Source: Streptomyces sp. NRRL F-525 (lineage in GTDB: Bacteria > Actinomycetota > Actinomycetes > Streptomycetales > Streptomycetaceae). From it: 64,000 nucleotides of DNA. Below, one piece after another: positions 27,636 through 38,057 of the stretch (positions are counted from its first letter, which is position 1; every line of letters starts with the position of its first letter). A program made the position numbers and the translations under genes. The notes beneath the pieces were generated by a model. It worked only from the letters and a program-made list of their open reading frames with translations, made no database searches and was not told the DNA's origin. The stretch spans positions 262,834 through 326,833 of the forward strand of contig NZ_JNXE01000016.1 of NCBI RefSeq assembly GCF_000716605.1. Direction: 5' to 3'.

Positions 27636-28880
27636 TTACGCCTTCCACTTCGCCCACGACATGTTCCAGCCGTTGAGCCCGTTGTCCGGTGCCACGGTCG
27701 CGTCGTTGGAGTTCTTGACGACCACGACGTCACCGAGGATCGAGTGGTTGAAGAACCACGCGGCCGGGACGGTCTTGCTGTAACCGCCCTTGACGTCCTG
27801 GAGGCCTATGCAGCCGTGGCTCGCGTTGTAGTTGCCGAAGGCGCCGCCGCCCCAGTAGTTGCCGTGCACGAAGGTGCCGGAGTCGGTCAGGCGGGTGGCG
27901 TGCGGGACGTCCTTGATGTCGTACTCGCCGCCGTAGCCGACCGTCTCACCGTTCATCCGGGTCACTTCGAGCTTCTCGCTCATGACCATCTGGCCGTTCC
28001 AGGTGTCGTAGCCGGGCTTGCCGGTCGTGACCGGGATGGTCCTGATGGTCTTGCCGTCCTGGGTGACCTTCATCGTGTGCTTCTTGGCGTCGACGATGGA
28101 GACCTGGTTGCGGCCGACGGTGAACTTGACCGTCTTGGTCTGCTTGCCGTAAACGCCCGAACGGCCTTCGACTCCGTCGAGGTTGAGCTTGATCGTGACC
28201 TTGGTGCCGGACTTCCAGTAGTTCTCCGGGCGGAAGTCGAGGCGGTCGTTGCCGAACCAGTGGCCCTCGACGTCGACGGCCGGCGAGGTCGTGATGCTGA
28301 TGGCCTTCTTCACGTCCTCGGGGTGTGTGATGCCCCGGGTGAAGCGGATGGAGAACGGCATGCCGACGCCGACCGTCGAGCCGTCCTCGGGGGTGAAGTA
28401 GCCGACGAAGGTGTTCTTCGGGGTCAGCGTGGTGAAGCTGGAGTCCTCGGCGGCGACCCGGCCGTCGGAGTCCTTGGCGACCGCGTGCACGGTGTACTTG
28501 GTGGCGGCGGCCAGGTGCGTCGCCGGCGTCCAGCTCGCGCCGCCGCCGGTGATCGCGCCGGAGACCTTGGCGCCGTCGGCGTCCTTGACCTCGACCTCGG
28601 TCAACTTGCCCTTCGCGGCGCTGATCTTGAGGGCGCCGCTGGTGTCGACGGACTTCGAGCCGTTCTTCGGGGCGATGGTGACGACCGCCTGCGACTGCTT
28701 GGTCTCGGCGGTGTCCGAGCCCTTGGCCTTGCCGTCGCCCGAGGCGGACCCGGAGTTGGAGCCGCCGCCTCCGCACGCGGTCACGGCGAGCAGCAGCACG
28801 CCGAGGATCAGCGCCAGCAGCCCCTTGTTTCTCCGGCCGCGCGCGTCAACCGACGCCCCCGATATCGGTCGCACGTTCAA
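27636..28880 (-). CDS. L,D-transpeptidase lipoprotein (Ig-like domain + YkuD)
   Basis: A 414-residue lipoprotein: N-terminal basic stretch, hydrophobic helix and lipobox AVTAC, a Gly/Ser linker, an Ig-like domain (residues about 75-270), and a C-terminal YkuD domain. Catalytic SHGCIGLQD carries the Cys nucleophile, and HGNYWG lies upstream. It would form 3-3 peptidoglycan crosslinks or attach proteins. Resembles mycobacterial Ldt proteins. Start is TTG 28880 (GGGGAG six bases upstream) or GTG 28874. A paralogue follows upstream at 29048. Confidence 0.9.
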   Translation of the reverse strand: MNVRPISGASVDARGRRNKGLLALILGVLLLAVTACGGGGSNSGSASGDGKAKGSDTAETKQSQAVVTIAPKNGSKSVDTSGALKISAAKGKLTEVEVKDADGAKVSGAITGGGASWTPATHLAAATKYTVHAVAKDSDGRVAAEDSSFTTLTPKNTFVGYFTPEDGSTVGVGMPFSIRFTRGITHPEDVKKAISITTSPAVDVEGHWFGNDRLDFRPENYWKSGTKVTIKLNLDGVEGRSGVYGKQTKTVKFTVGRNQVSIVDAKKHTMKVTQDGKTIRTIPVTTGKPGYDTWNGQMVMSEKLEVTRMNGETVGYGGEYDIKDVPHATRLTDSGTFVHGNYWGGGAFGNYNASHGCIGLQDVKGGYSKTVPAAWFFNHSILGDVVVVKNSNDATVAPDNGLNGWNMSWAKWKA

Positions 28881-29047
28881 GACTTTCTCCCCTCGCCGGG
28901 CCCGGTCAGGCCCGCACCCCTTCGCGCATCTGACGTGCACGTCCGCGCATATTAACCGCCAGGATTTGAGCTTCATGTCAGGCGAATGTCACCGTTCGGT
29001 CGCAACTTCAACTGCCGCCTGACACAGGGACCCGACCCCTTCTCGGG

Positions 29048-30280
29048 TCACCTCAGCGCACTGCCCGCCTTCCACTCCTTCCAACCCATGTTCCACCCGC
29101 CGAGGCCGTTGTCCGGAGCGACCTGTTTGTCGTCGCTGTTCACGACCTCGACGACGTCCCCGACGATGCTGCGGTCGAAGAACCACCCGGCCGGGGTGTC
29201 CGAGCTGCCGCCCTTGACGTCCCTCAACCCCACGCATCCGTGGCTGACGTTGACGTGTCCGGGGGCGGACGGCGCCCAGTAGTTGCCGTGCAGGAAGGTG
29301 CCGGAGTCGGTGAGCTTCATGGCGTGCGGGACGTCGGGGATGTCGTACTCACCGCCGAAGCCGACCGTACGGCTGTTCATACGGGTCACCTCCAGCATCT
29401 CCATGACCACCATTTTCCCGTTGTACGTGGTCTTCCCGGGGGCACCGGCCGTGATCGGGACGGTGGCCAGCAGGTCGCCGTCGCGCCGTACCTCCATCGT
29501 GTGCTTGGCGGCGTCGACGAGGGAGACCTGGCTGCGGCCGACGGTGAAGGCGAACGTCTTGTACTGGAGGCCGTAGACGCCCTTCGCGCCTTCCACGTCC
29601 CGCAGGCGCAGGGAGACGGTGACCTGGGTGCCGGGTTTCCAGTACGCCTCGGGGCGGAAGTCCAGGCGGGCCTTGCCGAACCAGTGCGGGCGGATCTCGA
29701 CGGCCGGCTTCGCGGTGACGTGGATCGCGCGCTCGACGGCGGCCCGGTTCTCGATCTCCCGGTTGAAGCCGAGGGAGACGATCATCCCGGTGCCGACGGT
29801 GGCGCGGTTCTCCGGGGCGACGTAGGCGATGAACCGCTCGTCGGGGACGTAGGTCGTGAACGTGGTGTGCCGGGCGGAGCGGCGGCCGTGGCCGTCGAGG
29901 GCGACCGCGTCGACGGTGTACTCGGCGGCGAGCGCGAGCTTCCCGTCCTCGGGTTCCCAGCGCAGTCCGTCGTCGGAGATGTGGCCGGGGACCGGGCTGT
30001 CCTGGGCGTCCTGCTCCTTGACTACCTGCACGGACTCCAGGCGTCCGCTGGGCACCCGGACCACGAGCCGCTGGTCGGGTTTGACTCCCTTGCTGGCGTC
30101 GTCGGGCGAGATCCGGATCACATCCTCGGGCGACGGCGCCTTGCCGAAGAGCTCGTCGATACCGCCCCCGCCCGAGCCGTCCGAAGTACAGCCGGTGGCT
30201 CCGGCCAGCAGTCCTGCCCATGTCAGTACGGCGGCCAGTGCGACCCCCGCGCGTCGCGCGCGTCCTTGTGCATGCCTCAC
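29048..30280 (-). CDS. L,D-transpeptidase lipoprotein, paralogue
   Basis: A 410-residue protein with the same layout as its neighbour: signal peptide with lipobox GATGC, Ig-like region and C-terminal YkuD domain with catalytic SHGCVGLRD and HGNYWA. The Ldt active-site Arg is kept (LRD) where the neighbour has LQD. The two genes look like a tandem duplication. Start GTG 30280 has no strong ribosome site. Function is peptidoglycan 3-3 crosslinking, by family. Confidence 0.9.
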   Translation of the reverse strand: MRHAQGRARRAGVALAAVLTWAGLLAGATGCTSDGSGGGGIDELFGKAPSPEDVIRISPDDASKGVKPDQRLVVRVPSGRLESVQVVKEQDAQDSPVPGHISDDGLRWEPEDGKLALAAEYTVDAVALDGHGRRSARHTTFTTYVPDERFIAYVAPENRATVGTGMIVSLGFNREIENRAAVERAIHVTAKPAVEIRPHWFGKARLDFRPEAYWKPGTQVTVSLRLRDVEGAKGVYGLQYKTFAFTVGRSQVSLVDAAKHTMEVRRDGDLLATVPITAGAPGKTTYNGKMVVMEMLEVTRMNSRTVGFGGEYDIPDVPHAMKLTDSGTFLHGNYWAPSAPGHVNVSHGCVGLRDVKGGSSDTPAGWFFDRSIVGDVVEVVNSDDKQVAPDNGLGGWNMGWKEWKAGSALR

Positions 30281-30432
30281 GGGGTGCCCAACGAGCGGGC
30301 CCGCCTCAGGGAAACGTGAGTGCGACCCAAGCTCTGGGCAGAACAGTGGGGAGAACGACATGACAGACGTGCGCGGCCGGGACGCCGTACGCCCTTCACC
30401 TCGTCGTTCCATGAGCCGCGGGAGGCCGGACG

Positions 30433-32724
<2,292 letters not shown>

Positions 32725-32872
32725 GGGGCGACCGGGGTTCCGGCCGGGGTGACGTTTCAGGTCCGTGAACTCCCGGGCGGATGGCTGGGCTTGGGGCGGG
32801 CCCGGTGATCACATGGAGGTCGCCCCCCACGGCTTCCGCCGCCTCCCGCCGTCTTCCCCACAAGGACCCCGC

Positions 32873-34279
32873 ATGCCCGAGATATCCCGCCGCGCCTTCG
32901 GCGGCCTGGTCGGTGGCGGTGCCGTCACCGCCGTCGCCGGTACGGCCGCCACCGCCGAGGCCGCTCCCGCGGAACGCCCCTTCGCGGCCCGCCCCGCCGC
33001 CTCCGGCAAGCGTCCCAACCTCCTCGTCATCCTCGGCGACGACCTCGGCTGGGCCGACCTCTCCTCCTACGGCGCCCCGCACATCAAGACGCCGAACCTG
33101 GACCGGCTGGCCCGGCAGGGCGTGCGGTTCACCGACGCGTACTCGGGCTCGGCGACCTGCTCCCCGACCCGGTTCAGCCTGTACACCGGGCGCTATCCGG
33201 GCCGTACGCCAGGCGGGTTGGCCGAACCGATCGCCAACAAGACGCAGGGGCTTGACCCGAGCCACCCGACCCTCGCCTCCCTGCTGAAGAAGGCGGGTTA
33301 CTCCACCGCCCTCATCGGCAAGTGGCACTGCGGCTGGCTGCCCGACTACAGCCCCACGAAGTCGGGTTGGGACGAGTTCTTCGGCAACCACGGGGGCGTG
33401 CTGGAGTACTTCTCCAAGCTGGGCCAGCTCGGCGACTACGACCTGTACGAGGGCGACGCGACCTACAAGGACCTGCGCTACTACACGCAGGTGCTGACCG
33501 AGCGGGCCGTGGAGTACGTCGGCCGGAAGCACGACGAGCCGTGGCTGCTGAACCTCAACTTCACCACCCCGCACTGGCCTTGGCTCGCGGAGGGCGACGA
33601 GGAGACCGGCGCCGAGATCGCGGCGAAGATCCGGGCCGCGACAAGCCAGTCGGAGATCAGCGACGCCCTCAACCACTACGACGGCGGCTCGGTCGCCAAG
33701 TACACGGAGATGGTGCAGAGCCTCGACGCGGCTGTCGGCGAGGTGCTCGCCGCGCTGCGCCGGTCCGGGCAGGAGGAGAACACGCTGGTGTACTTCGCCA
33801 GCGACAACGGCGGTGAACGCTGGTCGTACCTCTGGCCGTTGAGCGGCGAGAAGTTCGTGCTCCAGGAGGGCGGCATCCGGGTGCCGACCATCGTCCGCTG
33901 GCCGCACCGCATCGACGGCAACCAGGTCAGCCACGAACCGAACTTCTCCCCCGACTGGACCGCGACCTTCCTGGAGCTGGCCGGTGCCCGCCCCGACCCG
34001 GCGTACCCGCTGGACGGCACGAGCCTCGCGGGCTACCTGCTGAAGGGGGAACAGCCGCCCGAGCGGGACCTGTTCTGGCGGGTGCGGGCCAACCGGGCGC
34101 TGCGGCGCGGGGATTGGAAGTACTACCAGGACGCGGACGGCGACGACCACCTCTTCGACCTCGGCGCCGACGTCCGCGAACAGGCCGATCTCGCCCCCGA
34201 CAAGCCGGAGTTGCTCGCCGAGCTGAAGGCGGCCTGGGAGAGGACGAACGCCGGGCTGCTGCCGTACCCCGCCGCCTGA
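32873..34279 (+). CDS. Tat-exported sulfatase
   Basis: A 468-residue sulfatase. A twin-arginine signal (ISRRAFGGLVGGGAV) directs export after folding. The formylglycine site is CSPTR in ATCSPTRFSLYTGRYPG, with metal-binding ILGDDLGWADLSSYG at the start of the domain and ASDNGGE later. It hydrolyses sulfate esters outside the cell; the substrate is unknown. ATG 32873 has AAGGA. Its stop abuts the stop of the convergent response regulator. Confidence 0.93.
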   Translation: MPEISRRAFGGLVGGGAVTAVAGTAATAEAAPAERPFAARPAASGKRPNLLVILGDDLGWADLSSYGAPHIKTPNLDRLARQGVRFTDAYSGSATCSPTRFSLYTGRYPGRTPGGLAEPIANKTQGLDPSHPTLASLLKKAGYSTALIGKWHCGWLPDYSPTKSGWDEFFGNHGGVLEYFSKLGQLGDYDLYEGDATYKDLRYYTQVLTERAVEYVGRKHDEPWLLNLNFTTPHWPWLAEGDEETGAEIAAKIRAATSQSEISDALNHYDGGSVAKYTEMVQSLDAAVGEVLAALRRSGQEENTLVYFASDNGGERWSYLWPLSGEKFVLQEGGIRVPTIVRWPHRIDGNQVSHEPNFSPDWTATFLELAGARPDPAYPLDGTSLAGYLLKGEQPPERDLFWRVRANRALRRGDWKYYQDADGDDHLFDLGADVREQADLAPDKPELLAELKAAWERTNAGLLPYPAA

Positions 34280-34924
34280 TCAGCCGAGGATGCCCCGGTC
34301 GTAGGCGACCGCGACCGCCGCAGCCCGGTCCTTGACGCCCAACTTGCCGTACAGGTGGGTGAGATGGGTCTTCACGGTCGCCTCGCTGATGAAGAGTTCG
34401 CGGGCGATCTCGCGGTTCGAGGTGCCCTTGGCGACCAGGGCGAGGACCTCGCGTTCGCGGGCGGAGAGCGGTTCGTTGCCGGGCGACTGGGGGCTGCGGA
34501 CCGCGGAGACCAGGCGGGAGGCGACGGCGGGTGAGAGGACCGTGCGGCCTTCCGCCGCCGCGCGGACGGCGGTGAACAACTCGTCGCGCGGGGCGTCCTT
34601 CAGCAGGTAACCCGTCGCGCCCGCCTCGATCGCGGGGAGCGTGTCGGAGTCCGTGTCGTACGTCGTCAGGACGAGCACCTTCGCGCGGGCGGCGCGGCGG
34701 GTCAGCTCGCGGATGGCGTCGACGCCCGCGCCGCCCGGCATCCGCAGGTCCATCAGGATCACGTCGGGGTCGAGGTCGGCGGCCCGCTCCACGGCCTCGA
34801 CGCCGTTGGACGCCTCGCCCAGGACGCGGAATCCGGGCGCGGACTCGAACATGCCGCGCAGACCGTCCCGTACGACGGGATGGTCGTCGACGATCAACAG
34901 GGAGATCAGCAACTCGTCACTCAT
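34280..34924 (-). CDS. NarL/LuxR-type response regulator
   Basis: A 214-residue regulator. The receiver has the phospho-Asp in VILMDLRMPGGAG and conserved LTTYD and LLKDA. The HTH-LuxR output reads LSAREREVLALVAKGTSNREIARELFISEATVKTHL. The ATG lies 8 bp inside the end of the histidine kinase gene. It probably controls the ABC-2 exporter in the same operon, as in antibiotic-sensing LiaRS/DesR-like units. Confidence 0.93.
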   Translation of the reverse strand: MSDELLISLLIVDDHPVVRDGLRGMFESAPGFRVLGEASNGVEAVERAADLDPDVILMDLRMPGGAGVDAIRELTRRAARAKVLVLTTYDTDSDTLPAIEAGATGYLLKDAPRDELFTAVRAAAEGRTVLSPAVASRLVSAVRSPQSPGNEPLSAREREVLALVAKGTSNREIARELFISEATVKTHLTHLYGKLGVKDRAAAVAVAYDRGILG

Positions 34925-36200
34925 GGCGGACCAACGGTACGCGAGCCGAGAGGGCCGTGCCGTGCCCCGGCTCGGACTCGATCGCGAGGGAGCCCGCGAC
35001 GCGTTCGGCGCGGGCACGCATGCCGTCGAGGCCGAAGCCGCCGGTGCGGGTGCGTTCGGGGAGGGCGAGCGGGTCGAAGCCCCGGCCGTCGTCCCGGATG
35101 TCGAGGATGACCTCGTCGCCGAGGAAGCTGAGGGTCACGCCGACGCGGGTGGCGCGGGCGTGCCGGGCCGCGTTCGACAACGCCTCCTGGGCGATGCGCA
35201 GCAGGGTCGCCGAGATCTCGTCGTGGAGCTGCTCGGTGATGCCGGTGACGGTGAACTCGGCGCGGACGGCGGTGCGTTCGCCCCACTCCGCGACCGTGTT
35301 CTTCAGGGCCTCGGGCAATCCGTCGTTCTCCAGGGCGATGGGCGCGAGGTTCTGCACGGAGCGGCGGGCCTCGCCGAGGCTGTGCCGGGCGAGGGTGGAG
35401 GCGCGTTCGAGGTGGGTGCGCGCGGTGCTCAAGTCGGGTGCGTTGGCTACGACTTGGAGCTGGGCGATGATGCCGGTCAGTCCCTGGGCGATGGTGTCGT
35501 GGATCTCGGCGGCGAGCCTGCGGCGTTCGTCGGCGACCCCCGCTTCCCTTGCCTGGACGAGGAGTTGGGCGTGCAGGGCGGCGTTCTCGTCGAGGGCCTG
35601 CTGGAGCGCGGTGTTGGTGCGTTCGAGTTCGGTGATGGTCTCGGTGCGCTCGCGGGAGCGCTCCGTCTCCTGCTGGGTGAGATGCGCGATCGCCATCTGC
35701 AGACCGGAGTTGGCGGCCACGAGCGCCGCGAAGAGGACCCATTGGAGCCCGCTCCCGAACGGCATCCCGCCCGCCTGCGCTCCGGCCACGGTGACCGCGC
35801 TCGCGAACAGCCCGACCCGCTGTGCCACCGTGCCCGGGATCAGTTCGTCGGCGTCCATGAATCCGGAGGCGGCGTAGAACGCGAAGAAGGGGTCGATCCA
35901 GGTGAGGACGAAGGCGATGGCCCATCGGACGACGTAGTACAGCGTCCCCGCCCGCGACGGGGTCCGGCCGCGGCCGGGACGGCGGGAGCGGGTGCCGTGC
36001 CACCAGAGCTGGAGGACGAGCGCGGCGCCGGCCAGGGACCAGCCGATCCACCACTGGGCGGCGGAGTAGTCGAACAGACCGGAGGAGGCGAGCGCGAGGA
36101 CGACACTGACTCCGAGCAGCGCGTACGGCCCCCAGGTGTGCAGCTGCTCCCAGCGCCGCTCGATCTGCCCGTCCTTGGTGGTCATCTCCCCAGTCTGCAC
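34917..36200 (-). CDS. NarL-type sensor histidine kinase
   Basis: A 427-residue kinase with about four N-terminal membrane helices. A coiled linker precedes the HisKA_3 dimerisation segment (DERRRLAAEIHDTIAQGLTGI, phospho-His in EIHD) and the HATPase domain (EALSNAARHARATRVGV, DDGRGFDPLA, GFGLDGMRARAE). GTG 36200 is chosen because GGGGGAG lies five bases upstream; ATG 36185 has a ribosome site that abuts it. It partners the LuxR-type regulator downstream and follows the ABC-2 permease by 11 bp. Confidence 0.92.
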   Translation of the reverse strand: MQTGEMTTKDGQIERRWEQLHTWGPYALLGVSVVLALASSGLFDYSAAQWWIGWSLAGAALVLQLWWHGTRSRRPGRGRTPSRAGTLYYVVRWAIAFVLTWIDPFFAFYAASGFMDADELIPGTVAQRVGLFASAVTVAGAQAGGMPFGSGLQWVLFAALVAANSGLQMAIAHLTQQETERSRERTETITELERTNTALQQALDENAALHAQLLVQAREAGVADERRRLAAEIHDTIAQGLTGIIAQLQVVANAPDLSTARTHLERASTLARHSLGEARRSVQNLAPIALENDGLPEALKNTVAEWGERTAVRAEFTVTGITEQLHDEISATLLRIAQEALSNAARHARATRVGVTLSFLGDEVILDIRDDGRGFDPLALPERTRTGGFGLDGMRARAERVAGSLAIESEPGHGTALSARVPLVRHE

Positions 36201-36211
36201 GGCCGCTCCCC

Positions 36212-36946
36212 CTACTCCCAGCGGAACCAGCGCGAGGCGCCGGCGGTCAGCAGGACGGTCCAGGCGACCAGCACGCCCAGGTGCGTCCAGCCCGGCCAGT
36301 TCCCGGCCGCCGCCCGGTTCAGGGCCTCGGCGGCGGCGCCGAACGGGGTGTAGCCGACGATGCGGGCCATGACGTCCGGCATGGCGTTCACCGGGATCCA
36401 CACACCCGCGCAGAACATCATCGGGAAGAACACGGCCGACCCGACGGCACCGGCGATCTTCGTGGTCCGGGACAGCGCGGAGACCACCGCGCCCAGCGCG
36501 AGCGCGGCCAGGATCGCGAGGAGCAGGGCGAGGAGATACCCGCCGGGCTGCTTCGGCAGCCGTACGTCGAAGGCGAGCCGCCCGACGACCAGCGCGAGCA
36601 GGGCGGAGACGAGGGCCGCCGCGCCGTAGACCACCATCTGCGCGGAGAGCAGGGCGGTCGGGCGGACCGGGGTGGCGGACATGCGGCGGAGGATGCCTCG
36701 TTCGCGGTAGCCGGTGAGGTTCTGCGGCATCGACTGGAGCGCGCCGACGATCATGCCGAGCAGGACGGCGACCGGGACGTACACGTCGATCGTGCGCAGC
36801 CCGCCGAGGTCGGCGTCGTGGTGGCGGAAGCCCGGGATGGAACCCAGGATCACCAGCAGCAGGGTGGGGAAGAGCAGGATCCAGAAGAGCGCGCCGGGTT
36901 CGCGGCGGAAGAGACGCAACTCCGTACGCAGCACTGCGGTGTTCAT
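36212..36946 (-). CDS. ABC-2 type permease
   Basis: A 244-residue membrane protein with about six TM helices and the ABC-2 pattern (TGYRERGILRRMSATPVRPT in the cytoplasmic loop, late FPMMFCAGVWIP). It forms the channel for the adjacent ATPase, likely exporting a drug, lipid or peptide. It overlaps the ATPase gene at ATGA. The four genes ATPase, permease, kinase and regulator form one operon. Confidence 0.93.
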   Translation of the reverse strand: MNTAVLRTELRLFRREPGALFWILLFPTLLLVILGSIPGFRHHDADLGGLRTIDVYVPVAVLLGMIVGALQSMPQNLTGYRERGILRRMSATPVRPTALLSAQMVVYGAAALVSALLALVVGRLAFDVRLPKQPGGYLLALLLAILAALALGAVVSALSRTTKIAGAVGSAVFFPMMFCAGVWIPVNAMPDVMARIVGYTPFGAAAEALNRAAAGNWPGWTHLGVLVAWTVLLTAGASRWFRWE

Positions 36947-37854
36947 GCGGAGACCTCCGTCAGGTCCAGGAACGCGTCGTCCAACGTGGCGTCGGACACG
37001 CGGAGTTGGTGGGCGGTGATGTGGTTGCGGGCGAGCAGGGTGATGACCGCGTTGACGGTCTCGTCGGAGCCGGAGAGCGTGATCCGGCCGTCCTTGCGCG
37101 CCACGGACGTGAGCGCGGGAAGGGAGTTCAGATCACCGTCGTCCAGCGCCGCGGAGGGCGTGAAACTGATGACGGTCGACCCCGCCGAACGCCGGATCAG
37201 CCCGTCCGGGGTGTCCAGCGCGGCCACCCGCCCTTTGTCGATCACGGCGATCCGGTCGCACAGCCGCTGCGCCTCCTCCATGAAGTGCGTGACCAGCAGG
37301 ACGGTGACCCCGCTCGCCCGCACGTCCTCGATCAGCTGCCAGGTGTCACGGCGGGCACGCGGGTCGAGGCCGGTGGTGAGCTCGTCGAGGACGACGACGC
37401 GGGGGTTGCCGATCAGCGCGAGCGCGATGAACAGCCGCTGCTTCTGACCGCCGCTGAGCTTCGCGAACCGGGTGGTCAACTTGGCGGTCAGGCCCAGGCG
37501 TTCGGCCAGCGGCCGCCAGTCGGCGGGGTGCGGATAGAAGGACGCGTACAGCTCCAGCGCCTCGCGGACGGTGAGCTTGGCCTGGAGCTCGCTCTCCTGG
37601 AGCTGGGCGCCGAGGACCCGGGCCACCTCTTCGTGGTCGGCGACGGGATCGAGTCCGGTGACGCGGACCCGTCCCGCGTCGGGAACCCGCAGACCCTCGA
37701 CACACTCGACGGTGGTGGTCTTGCCGGCACCGTTCGGGCCGAGGATCCCGAAGATCTCACCCTCCTCGACGGCGAACGAGACCCCGTCCACGACGGCCCG
37801 GCCGCCGTAGGACTTCCGTAGTGCGGTGACTTCGATGACTGGTGTGGCTGACAT
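36943..37854 (-). CDS. ABC-2 exporter ATPase
   Basis: A 303-residue ATPase: Walker A GPNGAGKTT, Q-loop region, signature LSGGQKQRL, Walker B VVVLDELTTGLD (Glu present, Pro replaced by Leu) and switch His VTHFMEEA. A C-terminal extension of about 80 residues is typical for drug-type ABC-2 ATPases. ATG 37854. A 20-bp perfect palindrome lies 58 bp upstream and may regulate the operon. Confidence 0.93.
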   Translation of the reverse strand: MSATPVIEVTALRKSYGGRAVVDGVSFAVEEGEIFGILGPNGAGKTTTVECVEGLRVPDAGRVRVTGLDPVADHEEVARVLGAQLQESELQAKLTVREALELYASFYPHPADWRPLAERLGLTAKLTTRFAKLSGGQKQRLFIALALIGNPRVVVLDELTTGLDPRARRDTWQLIEDVRASGVTVLLVTHFMEEAQRLCDRIAVIDKGRVAALDTPDGLIRRSAGSTVISFTPSAALDDGDLNSLPALTSVARKDGRITLSGSDETVNAVITLLARNHITAHQLRVSDATLDDAFLDLTEVSA

Positions 37855-37911
37855 GTACCGAGGGTCCCGCCGGCGCCGGGTCCGCCACATCGCCCATCGC
37901 GCTCGAAGGGA

Positions 37912-37931
37912 CATCAACCGATCGGTTGATG
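37912..37931. promoter_or_regulatory. 20-bp perfect palindrome, candidate operator
   Basis: CATCAACCGATCGGTTGATG is perfectly symmetric and lies in the divergent gap between the ABC-2 operon (minus) and the ABC exporter pair (plus). Such symmetry is typical of TetR-family operators. The core AACCGATCGGTT differs by one base from the core of the palindrome beside the TetR gene at 51516-51531. Confidence 0.6.
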
Positions 37932-38030
37932 CGCCCCTACGACTCCCCCGGACGCGCCGCTACGACCCCTCGAACACCCAGGTCGTAGGACCAACGGCCG
38001 ATCCCGGTCCGGCCAAAACTCGGTGGGCAC

Positions 38031-38052
38031 TGTCAGTGGTGGTCCGTAGGCT
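38031..38052 (+). promoter_or_regulatory. PafBC/RecA-NDp-type DNA-damage promoter
   Basis: TGTCAGTG (38031-38038), eight bases, then TAGGCT (38047-38052) matches the RecA-independent damage promoter consensus TGTCRGTG-N8-TAnnnT known from mycobacteria and streptomycetes. The -10 ends only 5-8 bases before the GTG/ATG start, so the message would be leaderless. Confidence 0.65.
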
Positions 38053-38057
38053 CGCCC

